This document shows, in pieces, positions 1-9,703 of a DNA stretch of 64,000 bases (positions are counted from its first letter, which is position 1; every line of letters starts with the position of its first letter). The notes under the pieces were generated by a model. That model did no database searches. It was not told the origin of the DNA and saw only the letters and a program-made list of their open reading frames with translations. The stretch is from contig NZ_CP118108.1 in assembly GCF_028747985.1 (NCBI RefSeq), forward strand, positions 4,035,501 through 4,099,500, read 5' to 3'. The DNA is from Paenibacillus urinalis (GTDB lineage: Bacteria > Bacillota > Bacilli > Paenibacillales > Paenibacillaceae). Made by a program: the position numbers and the translations under genes.

Positions 1-94
1 CCTTAATGGCTTGGATGTTCGTCCATAGGTCAAATAATTAAGAAAAACGTCTATTCGTTCATATTGGCATAGAAAAAGGCGAGCTGCTACATAA

Positions 95-140
95 CAAAAA
101 ACGGTAATATGTCCTGCACTAGGCAGGCAAATTACCGTTA
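95..140 (-). terminator. Rho-independent terminator of rnpB
   Basis: On the minus strand an ACGGTAAT / ATTACCGT stem with a roughly 24-nt loop is followed directly by a run of T (the A run at 95-100 on the plus strand). It lies about 25 bases past the closing stem of the RNase P RNA, so it most likely ends that transcript. Bases 1-94 hold nothing I can identify. Confidence 0.75.
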
Positions 141-165
141 TATCATCGCATATGCTGTGTTGCAG

Positions 166-584
166 TTTGGAAAGTTTTACGTAAGCCGGGTTCTGTGCTC
201 TTCGTGGTCATAACGGGAACTACCCTCCCACCACAAGCGACAATCATCTATCTAGGCCATTCATTGCTGAACAGCTCAAGCGACCAACCTAGACACACCT
301 CGGGCTAAGGCTGCCTTCCTTACGGAAGACAGTGTCTCTTTAGGTCTTGCTCCAGATGGGGTTTACCAGGAACGAAGTCACCAGCGTTCCTCGGGGTCTC
401 TTACACCTCGGTTCCATCCTTGCCTGTGCTAGCCATATAGCCAGCCATCGGCGGTCCATTTCTGTGGCACTATCCTTCAACTCGCGCTGACTGGACGTTA
501 TCCAGCATCCTGCCCTGTGGAGCCCGGACTTTCCTCTCGTGGCAACAAGGCCACCAGCGATTGTCTGTCAAACTTTCCGACAAC
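166..584 (-). ncRNA. rnpB: RNase P RNA, type A
   Basis: Catalytic RNA of ribonuclease P, which cleaves the 5' leader from pre-tRNAs together with RnpA. On the minus strand the universal blocks appear in order: GAGGAAAGTCCGGGCTCC near the 5' end (plus 520-537), a degenerate ACAGAAATGGACCGCC core block, GGTAAACCCC followed by GGAGCAAG (the P15 loop that binds tRNA CCA), and GAACCCGGCTTACG near the 3' end. Helix P1 closes perfectly: 570-578 pairs with 169-177. The GTCCGGGCTCC and CTGGAGCAAG forms and the P16/P17-like hairpin after them are type A (ancestral) features, whereas B. subtilis has the type B architecture. The 5' end is placed from the promoter and the 3' end from P1, so both may be off by a few bases. 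Confidence 0.95.
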
Positions 585-590
585 ATTCAT

Positions 591-619
591 ATTATACTAG
601 GACTCGCTTTATCATTCAA
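591..619 (-). promoter_or_regulatory. sigma-A promoter of rnpB
   Basis: Minus-strand TTGAAT (614-619) and a perfect TATAAT (591-596) are separated by 17 bases. The start point would fall near 584, a few bases before helix P1 of the RNase P RNA, as expected for this stable RNA. Confidence 0.75.
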
Positions 620-638
620 GTGAAATTACTGGGATCGA

Positions 639-1754
639 CTATACAAATTGGAAAGGCTCTGTATTCATCTCAGATGCATGCACCTCTGTTGCATAACGGC
701 CCTTCTCCAGCTTCTCTTTAAGCCATTTCACCGTGTTCGGCTTCATGATCTTTTCGATATTATGACCGGGGTCTATAATAGCTATCCCCGCCATCAGCGC
801 ATCCTGAGCCGTATGATAGTCAATATCGCCTGTAACTATGACATCCGCGCCTCTAAACAGCGCATGATTCACATATCGGCTGCCGGAGCCGCCAAGCACA
901 GCGGCCTTCTTAATCTGACGATTCAGATCGCCCACAACTCGTACTTGCTTCACTTCGAACTGCTTCTTCACGATATCCACTAGCTCCTTAAGCAGAACAG
1001 GCTCAGACAGCTTGCCGACCCGTCCCAACCCAAGTGTTCTGCCCTTCATATCCATATGGTACAGATCATAAGCCACTTCTTCATAGGGATGAGCCTTAAG
1101 CATCGCCTGCACGACTTTATTCCAAATGCTATGCGGAACAATCGTTTCAATTCTAACCTCTTCTACCCGCTCCATTTGCCCTTGCTTGCCGATAAATGGC
1201 TTCGTAGCATCACCCGGAACAAAAGTGCCATATCCGTCAATATTGAAGCTGCAATGACTGTAGTCCCCGATTGCCCCCGCACCCGCGCCTAGTATGGCAT
1301 CAAGCACCTTTTGGTGATGAGACTTTGGTACGAATACAACCAGCTTGTACAAATGATCCGTGTGCAGATCTTCTAGTGGTGCGACATCCTGTATACCAAT
1401 CGCTTCTGCCATCCAATCGTTGATGCCGCCCTCTGCTACGTCTAGGTTCGTATGACTAATATAAACGGCGATATCATGCTTGATCAGTTTCTCATACAGC
1501 TTGCCCATCGGCGAATCGGTATTCAGCGATTTGAGTGGTCTGAAGATGATGGCATGGTGTGCGATAATAAGATCTGCTTCCAAACGGATCGCTTCTTCAA
1601 CGACCTCATCTGTCACATCAAGTGCAACCAGCACTTTCTTGATTTCTTTTGCCAGCGTTCCGAGCTGAAGACCGATACGGTCATCAGGAACGGCTAGATG
1701 CTTAGGAGCAAGCTCCTCCATATAAGAGATTACGGTTTGTCCTTTTGCATACAT
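639..1754 (-). CDS. yqfO: Nif3-like dinuclear metal centre protein (YqfO family)
   Basis: Member of the Nif3/YqfO family, hexameric cytosolic proteins with a two-metal site; annotated in some species as GTP cyclohydrolase I type 2, but the in vivo role is unsettled. The N-terminal half carries the metal motif AHHAIIF with His66 and His67, and the C-terminal half carries GDIDYHTAQDA and a late His. Between them (about residues 135-240) lies the PII/CutA-like insert typical of the 370-residue Bacillus form, so the length is normal. The ATG follows GGAGGTG at 7 bases. The first 25 bases overlap the end of trmK, which indicates translational coupling. The pair matches yqfN-yqfO of B. subtilis. 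Confidence 0.93.
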   Translation of the reverse strand: MYAKGQTVISYMEELAPKHLAVPDDRIGLQLGTLAKEIKKVLVALDVTDEVVEEAIRLEADLIIAHHAIIFRPLKSLNTDSPMGKLYEKLIKHDIAVYISHTNLDVAEGGINDWMAEAIGIQDVAPLEDLHTDHLYKLVVFVPKSHHQKVLDAILGAGAGAIGDYSHCSFNIDGYGTFVPGDATKPFIGKQGQMERVEEVRIETIVPHSIWNKVVQAMLKAHPYEEVAYDLYHMDMKGRTLGLGRVGKLSEPVLLKELVDIVKKQFEVKQVRVVGDLNRQIKKAAVLGGSGSRYVNHALFRGADVIVTGDIDYHTAQDALMAGIAIIDPGHNIEKIMKPNTVKWLKEKLEKGRYATEVHASEMNTEPFQFV

Positions 1755-2500
1755 GTGAGCACCTCCTCAATTCGTTTCAATTCCTGCTGGAGCTCCTCTG
1801 CCTTCTCTTTTGCTTCAGGAAGATCAGATTTAGATAAGGAAGTCAGCACCTTTTGGATCTTATCTATTTCGAGCTCCCATTTTTTAACGAATACAGATCC
1901 ACCTTGCTCTACCAGGAATGGCCCCATCTTGAGCAGTTCGTTTGAAGTCAGCTCAATCTCATGGTCAGCTGTTCCGATCAGCTTCGGCTCATATACTTCA
2001 TCATTTGAGATGTGGCTGAAATACCCGGGTACAGCTGCAATGACTTCATAGATTTTGCCGTCTTCCTCAATAATTCGTTCTGCTTCAATGACGTAGTCAT
2101 TATCGAACAGCCATCTTCGCAAAATATCTTCACCAACATTAGGCTGCAAAATAAGACGTGTGACTCCCTTAAGCTTAGGCTTGCCGCGTTCCAGGATATT
2201 AGCGATCAGTGCGCCGCCCATCCCTGCGATCGTGATTGTATCCACTTCGCCGGCCTCAATCACATCCAGACCGTCTCCCCGTCTGACTTCGATTTTGGCT
2301 TGTAAACCGCTGCTTGCCACTTGTCTCTTCGCTGCCTCGTATGGGCCTTCATTCAGCTCTCCGGCAATGGCTGTGGCTGCCTGACCGCTTTGAATACAAG
2401 CGACTGGCAAGAGAGCATGGTCTGAACCGATATCGGCAAGATTCCGTCCCGGATCCATTAGATCATGTAATAGCTGCAATCTTTTCGACAATTTCAACAT
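1730..2500 (-). CDS. trmK: tRNA (adenine(22)-N1)-methyltransferase TrmK
   Basis: SAM-dependent methyltransferase of the TrmK/YqfN family (COG2384), which makes m1A22 in tRNA of Firmicutes. The Rossmann motif LADIGSDHALLP lies near residue 24, the family signature TITIAGMGG near residue 90, and the C-terminal third is a helical, charged region (LSKSDLPEAKEKAEEL) that fits the coiled-coil tail of this family. An in-frame GTG three codons upstream (2509) is possible, but the ATG at 2500 has GGGCGG at 8 bases and gives the usual MLKLSKRL start. It overlaps nif3 by 25 bases. The 220 bases before it hold only the rpoD terminator. Confidence 0.93.
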   Translation of the reverse strand: MLKLSKRLQLLHDLMDPGRNLADIGSDHALLPVACIQSGQAATAIAGELNEGPYEAAKRQVASSGLQAKIEVRRGDGLDVIEAGEVDTITIAGMGGALIANILERGKPKLKGVTRLILQPNVGEDILRRWLFDNDYVIEAERIIEEDGKIYEVIAAVPGYFSHISNDEVYEPKLIGTADHEIELTSNELLKMGPFLVEQGGSVFVKKWELEIDKIQKVLTSLSKSDLPEAKEKAEELQQELKRIEEVLTCMQKDKP

Positions 2501-2684
2501 GCATTGCACCGCCCAACTCTATACTAAATGTAATTATTGCAAACCTAACGGTGACTTCGCGCACCAATCAGGCAATGCCACGTTTCGATGTTTGCAATCA
2601 TCATCAAAAAAAGCTAAAATAATGGGTAATAAGAAATCGAAGGAAATATATCCAAAAAAAAGAAAAAAACTCCTTGATCTAAAC

Positions 2685-2720
2685 AAAAAGACCTCCTGCC
2701 GCAAGCACAGCAGAAGGCCC
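2685..2720 (-). terminator. Terminator after rpoD
   Basis: Just past the rpoD stop, the minus strand forms an imperfect stem GGCCTTCTGC / GCAGGAGGTC (arms 2710-2719 and 2690-2699) followed by TTTTT. It would end the yqxD-dnaG-rpoD transcript before trmK. Confidence 0.7.
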
Positions 2721-2729
2721 TTAATCTAA

Positions 2730-3860
2730 CTATTCAAGGAAATCTTTAAGCCGTTTGCTGCGGCTTGGATGGCGCAATTTACGAAGTGCCTTCGCTTCAA
2801 TCTGACGAATCCGTTCTCTCGTTACACCAAACACTTTACCTACCTCTTCAAGTGTACGTGTACGCCCGTCATCAAGCCCGAAACGGAGACGCAGGACGTT
2901 CTCTTCACGTTCAGTGAGTGTATCAAGTACATCCTCTAATTGCTCCTTCAGCAATTCATACGCAGCAGCATCAGCCGGAGCAAGTGCTTCCTGGTCCTCA
3001 ATAAAATCTCCGAGATGAGAGTCGTCTTCTTCACCGATCGGTGTTTCAAGCGACACAGGCTCTTGCGCAATTTTCGTAATTTCCCGTACCTTTTCCACAC
3101 TTAGGTCCATCTCAGCCGCGATTTCCTCCGGTGTCGGTTCGCGCCCTAGCTCTTGCAGCAGTTGTCTGGACACTCGAATCAATTTGTTAATGGTCTCCAC
3201 CATATGAACAGGAATCCGAATGGTACGAGCCTGGTCAGCAATTGCACGAGTAATCGCTTGACGAATCCACCAAGTTGCATAGGTACTAAATTTAAAGCCT
3301 TTATTGTGGTCGAACTTCTCCACCGCTTTAATCAGACCCATATTCCCTTCCTGAATCAGGTCAAGGAAGAGCATGCCGCGGCCTACATAACGCTTGGCGA
3401 TGCTGACAACGAGACGTAAGTTGGCTTCAGCCAGTCGACGTTTCGCTTCCTCATCTCCATTCATAATTCGCTTAGCGAGTTCAACTTCATCGTCTGCCGA
3501 CAGCAACGGAACACGTCCGATTTCCTTCAAGTACATGCGGACTGGGTCATTAATTTTGATACCAGGAGGAAGACTCAGATCATCATCAAAATGAAAATCA
3601 TCACCTTCTTTATCCTCAGAGTCATCATTAGGCCGTAGTGGGTTATCATCATCACTCTCATTTACCACATCAATTCCTAAATCACTAAGCTGTTCATAGA
3701 ACTCATCCATTTGCTCAGGGTCTTGATCGAATGGAGACAGCTTCTCCATAATCTCTTTGTAATTCAAAGACGACCTCTTTTTGCCCTGTTCAATCAGCTG
3801 GTCTTTCACTTGATCCAGCGTCAATTCTGTTTCTAGTTCAGCATGCTGATCATTCGCCAT
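2730..3860 (-). CDS. rpoD: RNA polymerase primary sigma factor SigA (RpoD)
   Basis: Housekeeping sigma factor that directs core RNA polymerase to TTGACA/TATAAT promoters. Order of regions: an acidic 1.1-like N terminus (to about residue 100, rich in D and E), region 1.2 from about 103 ([18 protein letters not shown]), region 2 at about 145-220 with the core-binding and -10 recognition helices ([17 protein letters not shown]), region 3, and a C-terminal region 4 helix-turn-helix ([18 protein letters not shown]). At 376 residues it matches the length of SigA in Bacillales. ATG with GGAGG upstream. It follows dnaG by about 44 bases in the conserved yqxD-dnaG-sigA macromolecular synthesis operon. 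Confidence 0.98.
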   Translation of the reverse strand: MANDQHAELETELTLDQVKDQLIEQGKKRSSLNYKEIMEKLSPFDQDPEQMDEFYEQLSDLGIDVVNESDDDNPLRPNDDSEDKEGDDFHFDDDLSLPPGIKINDPVRMYLKEIGRVPLLSADDEVELAKRIMNGDEEAKRRLAEANLRLVVSIAKRYVGRGMLFLDLIQEGNMGLIKAVEKFDHNKGFKFSTYATWWIRQAITRAIADQARTIRIPVHMVETINKLIRVSRQLLQELGREPTPEEIAAEMDLSVEKVREITKIAQEPVSLETPIGEEDDSHLGDFIEDQEALAPADAAAYELLKEQLEDVLDTLTEREENVLRLRFGLDDGRTRTLEEVGKVFGVTRERIRQIEAKALRKLRHPSRSKRLKDFLE

Positions 3861-3904
3861 ACTTCGACTCCCTCCTCCCTAGAAACATGGTATGATAATT
3901 ACAA

Positions 3905-5725
3905 TCATTGTCTCTCTAGGGTTATAATCTCACTTGCGATTTGTGCTGCACGCAAAAAGTCTCCGGATCGTTCGGCAGCAATCATTTCCTCTTTTTTAGA
4001 ATCGATCTGCTGTAATACCGGATACTTTAATACCTCTTTAATACAATCATCCAGTGCTCCGTGATCCCACTGCTCAGGCGCATCCATCATGGAAATGGAG
4101 CTTACCGTTTTCTCAAGACGATCGTCTTGAAGAGATAACATAAACATCCTTAAATCCGGCGGTTTGCCTTGCGCGTAATAAGCATATAGATAAGCAGCGA
4201 TAGCTGCATGATCGCTAATGTTAAAGGCTTCACCAAGACGTTCACCAACATATCTGGCCGCCTCATCATCTTGAAGCATCCAGGACAGAAGCCTTCGTTC
4301 GGCCGTATGATAGGCAGGAAGTAAATTAGGTGTAGGAATCTGCCTATTTTGTTGCCTACCATTATTCCACCTTTTGTCGTTATTATCCCCATAATGCTCG
4401 TTTTTTTGCATTTGCTGCCTTTCGAGATTGCATTCCTGCTTCAATGTCTCAAAATCCACATGCACTTCGGAAGCAAGCTCCCGCAAATACACCTCTCTCT
4501 CTGTGGGAGAAGAGAGTGGAGCAATCAGCTTGATGGCTTCACGCGAATAAGCAATTCGGCCACCTTCTTCTAGCAGTATATGGTTTTTTTTCAAGTTTAT
4601 AAGTCTAAATTTTATCGGTGGAACAGCACCTTCAATGATCTGATGAGTGAAGCGGTCTCCACCATGCTTGCGAATAAATTCATCAGGGTCTAAACCATCT
4701 GTCAGGAGCGCAACCTTTGCTTGAATCCCTGCCGACTCCAGGATCGGTAAATTCTTGAGTGCGGCAGCTTGACCGGCGCGATCACCGTCATAACAGATAA
4801 TTACCTCATCACTGAGAGATTTAAGCATACGGGCTTGATTTTCCGTCAGGGCAGTCCCCATTCCGGCAACCCCATTCTGGATTCCATGCTCCCAAGCAGA
4901 GATCACATCGCCGTAGCCTTCGAACAGTATAGCTTGTCCTTTCTTGCGGATCGAAGCCTTCGCATGATCCATATTGTAGAGGACACGACTCTTATTAAAG
5001 AGCCTCGTCTCCGGCGAATTAAGATACTTCGGCTGACCATCACCCATGATTCGGCCTGCAAAGGCAATGATTTTGCCACTGCTGTTCTTAATCGGGAACA
5101 TGACACGGTCTCGAAACCGATCTACATACCCTTCGCCTTCATTACGGGCTGATATTAATCCGCCCTTCTCCATTTCAGCAAGCGGAAACTCTCGTTTCGT
5201 TAGAAACTGCACAAGTGTATTCCAACCGGCCGGAGCATAGCCAATCTGAAAATGGTCAATCGCTTTGTCATTCATACCCCGATTACGCAAATATTCAATT
5301 GCTGCCTTACCGTACTCCGTATTCTTCAATAAATAATGGTATAATTTAGCAGTAAGCTCATAAGCCTGCAGCAATCGTTCTGTTTCAGGATTATGATGTG
5401 CGACATCACGCCCTTGCCACTCCCCAAGAGGAATATGGCTCTCTTCTGCCATCGTCTTAACAGCCTCGGGAAAGGTTAATCCTTCGATTTCCATCCTGAA
5501 TTTGATGGCGTTGCCTCCCTTGCCGCAGCCGTAGCAATAGAAGATTTGGCGTTCTGGTGTAACCGTAAAGGAAGGGGTATTCTCTGAATGAAATGGACAA
5601 AGCCCTTTCATATACTTACCTTGCTTGGTCAGATGTACAAACTTACTTACCGTGTCGACGATATCATGTTGACTCAGCACTGATTCGATAACACTTTCCG
5701 GTATGTTACCCTGTCCGGCACTCAT
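3905..5725 (-). CDS. dnaG: DNA primase DnaG
   Basis: Makes RNA primers at the replication fork, bound to the DnaB/DnaC helicase. From the chosen start, the CHC2 zinc-binding domain is at the N terminus (Cys43, His46, Cys64, Cys67), followed by the primase core and Toprim domain (ILFEGYGDVISA near residue 262 and the metal-binding EVIICYDGDRAG near 310). The C-terminal third is the helicase-binding domain. A poorly conserved basic/polar linker with QQNRQIPTPN precedes it. The start at 5725 is preferred over an ATG five codons upstream because AAGGTGG sits at good spacing only from the downstream ATG. Operon with yqxD and rpoD. Confidence 0.97.
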   Translation of the reverse strand: MSAGQGNIPESVIESVLSQHDIVDTVSKFVHLTKQGKYMKGLCPFHSENTPSFTVTPERQIFYCYGCGKGGNAIKFRMEIEGLTFPEAVKTMAEESHIPLGEWQGRDVAHHNPETERLLQAYELTAKLYHYLLKNTEYGKAAIEYLRNRGMNDKAIDHFQIGYAPAGWNTLVQFLTKREFPLAEMEKGGLISARNEGEGYVDRFRDRVMFPIKNSSGKIIAFAGRIMGDGQPKYLNSPETRLFNKSRVLYNMDHAKASIRKKGQAILFEGYGDVISAWEHGIQNGVAGMGTALTENQARMLKSLSDEVIICYDGDRAGQAAALKNLPILESAGIQAKVALLTDGLDPDEFIRKHGGDRFTHQIIEGAVPPIKFRLINLKKNHILLEEGGRIAYSREAIKLIAPLSSPTEREVYLRELASEVHVDFETLKQECNLERQQMQKNEHYGDNNDKRWNNGRQQNRQIPTPNLLPAYHTAERRLLSWMLQDDEAARYVGERLGEAFNISDHAAIAAYLYAYYAQGKPPDLRMFMLSLQDDRLEKTVSSISMMDAPEQWDHGALDDCIKEVLKYPVLQQIDSKKEEMIAAERSGDFLRAAQIASEIITLERQ

Positions 5726-5772
5726 CTTAACCACCTTCATCTCTTTAACACGTAAATAATTATTCGCTAAAC

Positions 5773-6228
5773 TTACACAATCTCCTGCAAATCCTTCAAA
5801 AGATTTGTCAGTTTATGTTGAAATAACTTCCTGTCCTCATCTGTCATAGGCCTTGGACCCTTGCCATACTGGCCTCTCTTCCTAGCCTTCGCGTGCGAAT
5901 GCCGAGTATCGAGCAAAAAATCAATATCCTGATCGTCGATTATTCTGCCTCGGAATGTGATTACGCTGCAGGATTTGGCCAGAGCTAAGGCAGCAAGTCC
6001 ATAATCCTGGGTTACAACAATATCTTGTGCCTTGATATGATTAGCAATATACAGGTCAGCACTTTGGTCACTCCGGTCAACATGTACGATCGTAGTTCCT
6101 TCCCCGCCTTCGAGCCGATGGTCGTAGGAGGACACCATAAGCACATGAATCTGAAATGATGCTGCGGCAGTCTGAATTTCACGTTTTACGGGACATGCAT
6201 CCGCGTCCACCACAATTTTCCTATGCAA
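5773..6228 (-). CDS. yqxD: YaiI/YqxD family protein (DUF188)
   Basis: Small soluble protein of the UPF0178 family, related to PIN-like nuclease folds; biochemical function not established. The hallmark VDADACPVK is at residues 7-15, followed by VDRSDQSADLYIANH, a conserved VVTQDYGLAALAL and a C-terminal basic KARKRGQYGKGPR segment. The start is a TTG with AGGTG at 7 bases; the nearby ATG is out of frame and stops at once. First gene of the yqxD-dnaG-rpoD group as in B. subtilis. The yqfL and ccpN genes that separate it from glyS in B. subtilis are absent. Confidence 0.9.
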   Translation of the reverse strand: MHRKIVVDADACPVKREIQTAAASFQIHVLMVSSYDHRLEGGEGTTIVHVDRSDQSADLYIANHIKAQDIVVTQDYGLAALALAKSCSVITFRGRIIDDQDIDFLLDTRHSHAKARKRGQYGKGPRPMTDEDRKLFQHKLTNLLKDLQEIV

Positions 6229-6315
6229 TATTCATCACCTGTCCGGGATATTATTATATACGCCTTCGTGCATCGTAATTCCTGCTCTAATCTCCACATG
6301 GAAAATAAAGGACAA

Positions 6316-6347
6316 ATACGGAACGGAGCCTATCCCCCGTTCCGTAT
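6316..6347 (-). terminator. Terminator after glyS
   Basis: Perfect 11-bp stem ATACGGAACGG / CCGTTCCGTAT with a 10-base loop lying 50 bases past the glyS stop. The following minus-strand bases are T-rich (TTTGTCCTTTATTTT) but not a pure T run. Confidence 0.65.
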
Positions 6348-6395
6348 ATTTATTTCTTACCGCATTACCTTTTTAAGCTAATATCAGGAATTTAA

Positions 6396-8471
6396 TTACC
6401 AGACGAGCTTAGAAAAATCCGCAAAGGACTTCAAGTCTTTGTCAATGGATGCAAGAAGACCCAATCGATTGGCTCGAATGGCTTCATCTTCAGCCATAAC
6501 CATAACAGAGTCGAAGAAGGAAGTGATCGGCTCTCTCCATTCAGCTGCAATGCTCAGCGCCTTCTCTGCATCTCTCGCAGCCAAAGCCTCGCGATAAGCC
6601 TGCGCTGTGGAGCTCCATGCTTCATACAATGTACGTTCACCTGCTTCGACAAAAACCTCCTCCGTCACAGAGGCATTGGATGCCTTGGCTGCAAGGTTGC
6701 CTACACGGTTAAACGAATCTACGGTCGTTTTAAATTCAGCAGCTGTCTCCACCGTATTCGTCAGTGCCGTACCACGGTTTACGACAGATACGATATCGTC
6801 ATACCCCGCGCTGATCACTGCATCTACTACATCATAGCGCATCGTTTCAGACAGGAGCTTCTTAACTCGAAGGGCGAAGAACTCCTGCAGATCCTTATGG
6901 ATATCATCCTTGGAACGCTTCATTACTCGCATGTTCTCATGAATTTCGATTCCGATCTCAAAAATCTCATCAAGTGTAATCGGCAGCCTATGATCCAAGG
7001 CGATCTGTACAATACCTGCGGCTTGACGACGCAGTGCATACGGATCCTGAGAACCGGTAGGAATAATGCCGATAGAGAAGCATCCCACAATCGTATCTAT
7101 TTTATCCGCTATGCTTACAATTGAACCTACAACAGAAGCAGGGACAGTATCAGAAGCGCTTCTTGGCTGGTAATGCTCAAATACCGCTTTAGCTACTTCA
7201 GGGCGTTCGCCAGCACGCAGTGCATAATCTTCACCCATGACACCTTGCAGTTCAGGGAATTCATACACCATCTGTGTGACAAGATCGAATTTGCAAATAT
7301 CCGCTGCCCGGCTAACCAGCTCGACTTGATCCGCAGACACCTGAAGCTTGGCTGCAAGCGTATCAGCGATCTTGCGAATGCGGCGCACCTTGTCTCCGAC
7401 CGTACCGATCTCCTCTTGGAATACGATGCTTTCAAGCTTGGAGAGTGCATCCTTGATCTGCAGCTTCTGATCTTCCTCGTAGAAGAACTTCGCATCAGAC
7501 AGACGGGCACGCAATACTTTTTCGTTCCCTCTTGCAATGACGTCAAGGGATTCTGCTCCCCCATTGCGAACTGCAACAAAATACGGCAGCAATTTGCTGT
7601 TCTCGTCCAGAACCGGGAAGTAACGCTGATGCTCTCTCATCGAAGTAATGAGCACATCCTGAGGAATATCCAGGAACGATGCTTCAAATGATCCATAGAG
7701 CACAGTCGGAGTTTCAACGAGAAACAGTACTTCTTCCAGCAAATCTTCTTTAATCGCAATCGTCCAATTCTTCTTAGCGGCCAAAGCTTCGATCTGACTC
7801 ACTATAAGGGCACGACGCTCTTCAATGTCAACAATGACATGCTGTTCACGAAGGGCCTCTGCATAGGCAGACGGCTCTGAGATCGTCGTGTCGGAACCAA
7901 GGAAACGATGTCCTCTCGATACATTCCCTGACTTCACACCTGCAATCTCAATGTCGACAACATCCGAACCGAACATCGCCACGATCCAGCGAATAGGTCT
8001 AACAAATTTCAAGTCATACGAAGCCCAGCGCATAAATTTAGGGAAGGTCATCGCATGCAGCACCTGAAGCAGTCCGTCAGCAAGCACCTCTGAAGTCTGG
8101 ATACCTTTACTGCTCTTCGTAGCATAGATATATTCTACGCCGCCCAGTTCTTTGAATGTAAACTGCTCCGGATCTACACCTTGGCTTCTTGCAAAACCAA
8201 GTGCAGCTTTACTCCAGTTTCCGCTGTCATCGAGCGCAATTTTACGGGAAGGACCTTTAACTTCTTCCTCTACATCCTCCTGCTTCTCAATAACGTCTTT
8301 GATGATAACAGCCAAACGACGTGGAGTGGCATAAGCCAGAACTTCTCCATGAGTAACTCTTACACTGTCCAGCCATTTAACAAGCCTGTCTTCGAGCTGA
8401 TCAATTGCTCCCCGAACAAAACGTGCAGGCACTTCCTCAAGACCGATCTCAAACAATAAATCTCTAGACAT
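6396..8471 (-). CDS. glyS: Glycine-tRNA ligase beta subunit
   Basis: Beta chain of the bacterial alpha2beta2-type glycyl-tRNA synthetase. It carries the tRNA-recognition part, while the alpha chain activates glycine. The N terminus ([19 protein letters not shown]) is the family signature. There is a B3/B4-like region, an HD-like helical domain in the middle, and a C-terminal anticodon-binding DALR-type domain. The 691-residue length is normal. GGAGG at 9 bases precedes the ATG, which shares one base with the glyQ stop (TAATG), so the two subunits are translationally coupled. Confidence 0.97.
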   Translation of the reverse strand: MSRDLLFEIGLEEVPARFVRGAIDQLEDRLVKWLDSVRVTHGEVLAYATPRRLAVIIKDVIEKQEDVEEEVKGPSRKIALDDSGNWSKAALGFARSQGVDPEQFTFKELGGVEYIYATKSSKGIQTSEVLADGLLQVLHAMTFPKFMRWASYDLKFVRPIRWIVAMFGSDVVDIEIAGVKSGNVSRGHRFLGSDTTISEPSAYAEALREQHVIVDIEERRALIVSQIEALAAKKNWTIAIKEDLLEEVLFLVETPTVLYGSFEASFLDIPQDVLITSMREHQRYFPVLDENSKLLPYFVAVRNGGAESLDVIARGNEKVLRARLSDAKFFYEEDQKLQIKDALSKLESIVFQEEIGTVGDKVRRIRKIADTLAAKLQVSADQVELVSRAADICKFDLVTQMVYEFPELQGVMGEDYALRAGERPEVAKAVFEHYQPRSASDTVPASVVGSIVSIADKIDTIVGCFSIGIIPTGSQDPYALRRQAAGIVQIALDHRLPITLDEIFEIGIEIHENMRVMKRSKDDIHKDLQEFFALRVKKLLSETMRYDVVDAVISAGYDDIVSVVNRGTALTNTVETAAEFKTTVDSFNRVGNLAAKASNASVTEEVFVEAGERTLYEAWSSTAQAYREALAARDAEKALSIAAEWREPITSFFDSVMVMAEDEAIRANRLGLLASIDKDLKSFADFSKLVW

Positions 8472-9352
8472 TATTGTGCACCTCCTTGTTTGAGCAGCGG
8501 GAATCCAAGCTTCTCGCGTTCCTCCAGATAGGTAGCCGCTACTTGTCTAGCCAAATTCCGCACTCTGGTAATATATCCTGTGCGTTCAGTAACACTGATT
8601 GCCCCTCGTGCATCAAGAAGGTTAAACGTGTGGGAACATTTAAGAACATAATCGTAAGCTGGGAATACCAAATGCTGATCCATCGCTTTTTTGGCTTCTT
8701 CCTCGTACATATTGAACAGCGTGAACAGCATGCGCACATCGGATACCTCAAAGGTATACTTGGAATGTTCAAATTCCGGGTGCTTAAATACGTCGCCGTA
8801 TGTAATGCCATCAACCCATTCTAGATCAAATACGTTGTCTTTATCTTGAATATAAGAGGCAAGACGCTCCATACCGTACGTAATTTCGACGGAAACTGGA
8901 TGCGTTTCAATACCGCCTACCTGCTGGAAATAAGTGAATTGAGTGATCTCCATTCCATCCAGCCATACTTCCCAGCCTAGTCCTGCACAGCCAAGTGAAG
9001 GGTTCTCCCAATTGTCCTCAACAAACCGGATATCGTGCTTCTTAGCGTCAATGCCAAGAGCCTGAAGGCTCTCCAGGTAGATCTCCTGGATATTATCTGG
9101 TGAAGGCTTGATGATCACCTGGAACTGATGATGCTGGTACAGTCGATTCGGGTTCTCTCCATACCGGCCATCCGACGGCCGTCTAGAAGGCTCTACATAA
9201 GCTACCTTCCAAGGCTCAGGACCGATCGAACGCAGGAAAGTCATCGGATTCATCGTTCCGGCGCCTTTTTCCGTGTCATAAGGCTGGACAATAATACAAT
9301 TATGCTGTGCCCAGAAATCTTGCAGCGTCAATATCATTTGCTGAAAGTTCAT
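8471..9352 (-). CDS. glyQ: Glycine-tRNA ligase alpha subunit
   Basis: Catalytic alpha subunit of the heterotetrameric glycyl-tRNA synthetase: glycine plus ATP plus tRNA-Gly gives Gly-tRNA, AMP and PPi. The class II core is visible from the N terminus ([20 protein letters not shown], then [20 protein letters not shown], the motif 2 region), with [19 protein letters not shown] further on. Length 293 is typical. Upstream lies a glycine-specific T-box leader, so expression should rise when tRNA-Gly is uncharged. Followed by glyS with a one-base overlap. Confidence 0.97.
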   Translation of the reverse strand: MNFQQMILTLQDFWAQHNCIIVQPYDTEKGAGTMNPMTFLRSIGPEPWKVAYVEPSRRPSDGRYGENPNRLYQHHQFQVIIKPSPDNIQEIYLESLQALGIDAKKHDIRFVEDNWENPSLGCAGLGWEVWLDGMEITQFTYFQQVGGIETHPVSVEITYGMERLASYIQDKDNVFDLEWVDGITYGDVFKHPEFEHSKYTFEVSDVRMLFTLFNMYEEEAKKAMDQHLVFPAYDYVLKCSHTFNLLDARGAISVTERTGYITRVRNLARQVAATYLEEREKLGFPLLKQGGAQ

Positions 9353-9403
9353 TTCATTTCTCTCCTTTGCAAGGTGAATGATTACAAGAAGCGCAAGGAC
9401 AGC

Positions 9404-9643
9404 AAAAAGCCCCCGTCCTACGCCTGATGTTCAGACATAGGGACGAGAGCTACTCCCGCGGTTCCACCCTACTTGACTGCACTCTGTCGAGCACAATCCA
9501 CTTTTCCGTATCCATTTCATGCTCACGAGTGCCATTTCCTAAACCAGACCTGCCGGACTTCCACCATCTCCGACTCGCTCATTAGCCAAAGGCCCTTTAT
9601 CTAGTACTTTCTCGATCAACACATGTCTCGTAAAGAGATATTA
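9404..9643 (-). promoter_or_regulatory. Glycine T-box riboswitch leader of glyQS
   Basis: The T-box consensus AGGGTGGAACCGCGGG lies at 9455-9470 on the minus strand. Upstream is a Stem I with AGTA and GATGGTGGAAGTCC distal-loop elements and the sequence AATGGCACTCGTGAGC, in which GGC (9531-9533) followed by A is the likely glycine specifier. Downstream a strong stem (CTCTCGTCCCTATG with CGTAGGACGGGGG) ends in TTTTT at 9404-9408, which is the terminator that competes with the antiterminator. Uncharged tRNA-Gly would allow read-through into glyQ. The stretch 9353-9403 holds only the glyQ ribosome binding site region. Confidence 0.93.
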
Positions 9644-9649
9644 CTATGA

Positions 9650-9679
9650 ATAATAGCTTATATGTCAGGTCGTTGTCAA
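9650..9679 (-). promoter_or_regulatory. sigma-A promoter of glyQS
   Basis: Minus-strand TTGACA (9674-9679) and TATTAT (9650-9655) with an 18-base spacer lie directly upstream of the T-box leader. The -35 is a perfect consensus hexamer. Confidence 0.75.
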
Positions 9680-9703
9680 GCTGGGCACAACGGTATTACA
9701 CCA

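Noticed and set aside
4150..4392. Open frame of 80 codons inside dnaG on the same strand
   Set aside because: Shadow of dnaG in another frame; no ribosome binding site and no family match.
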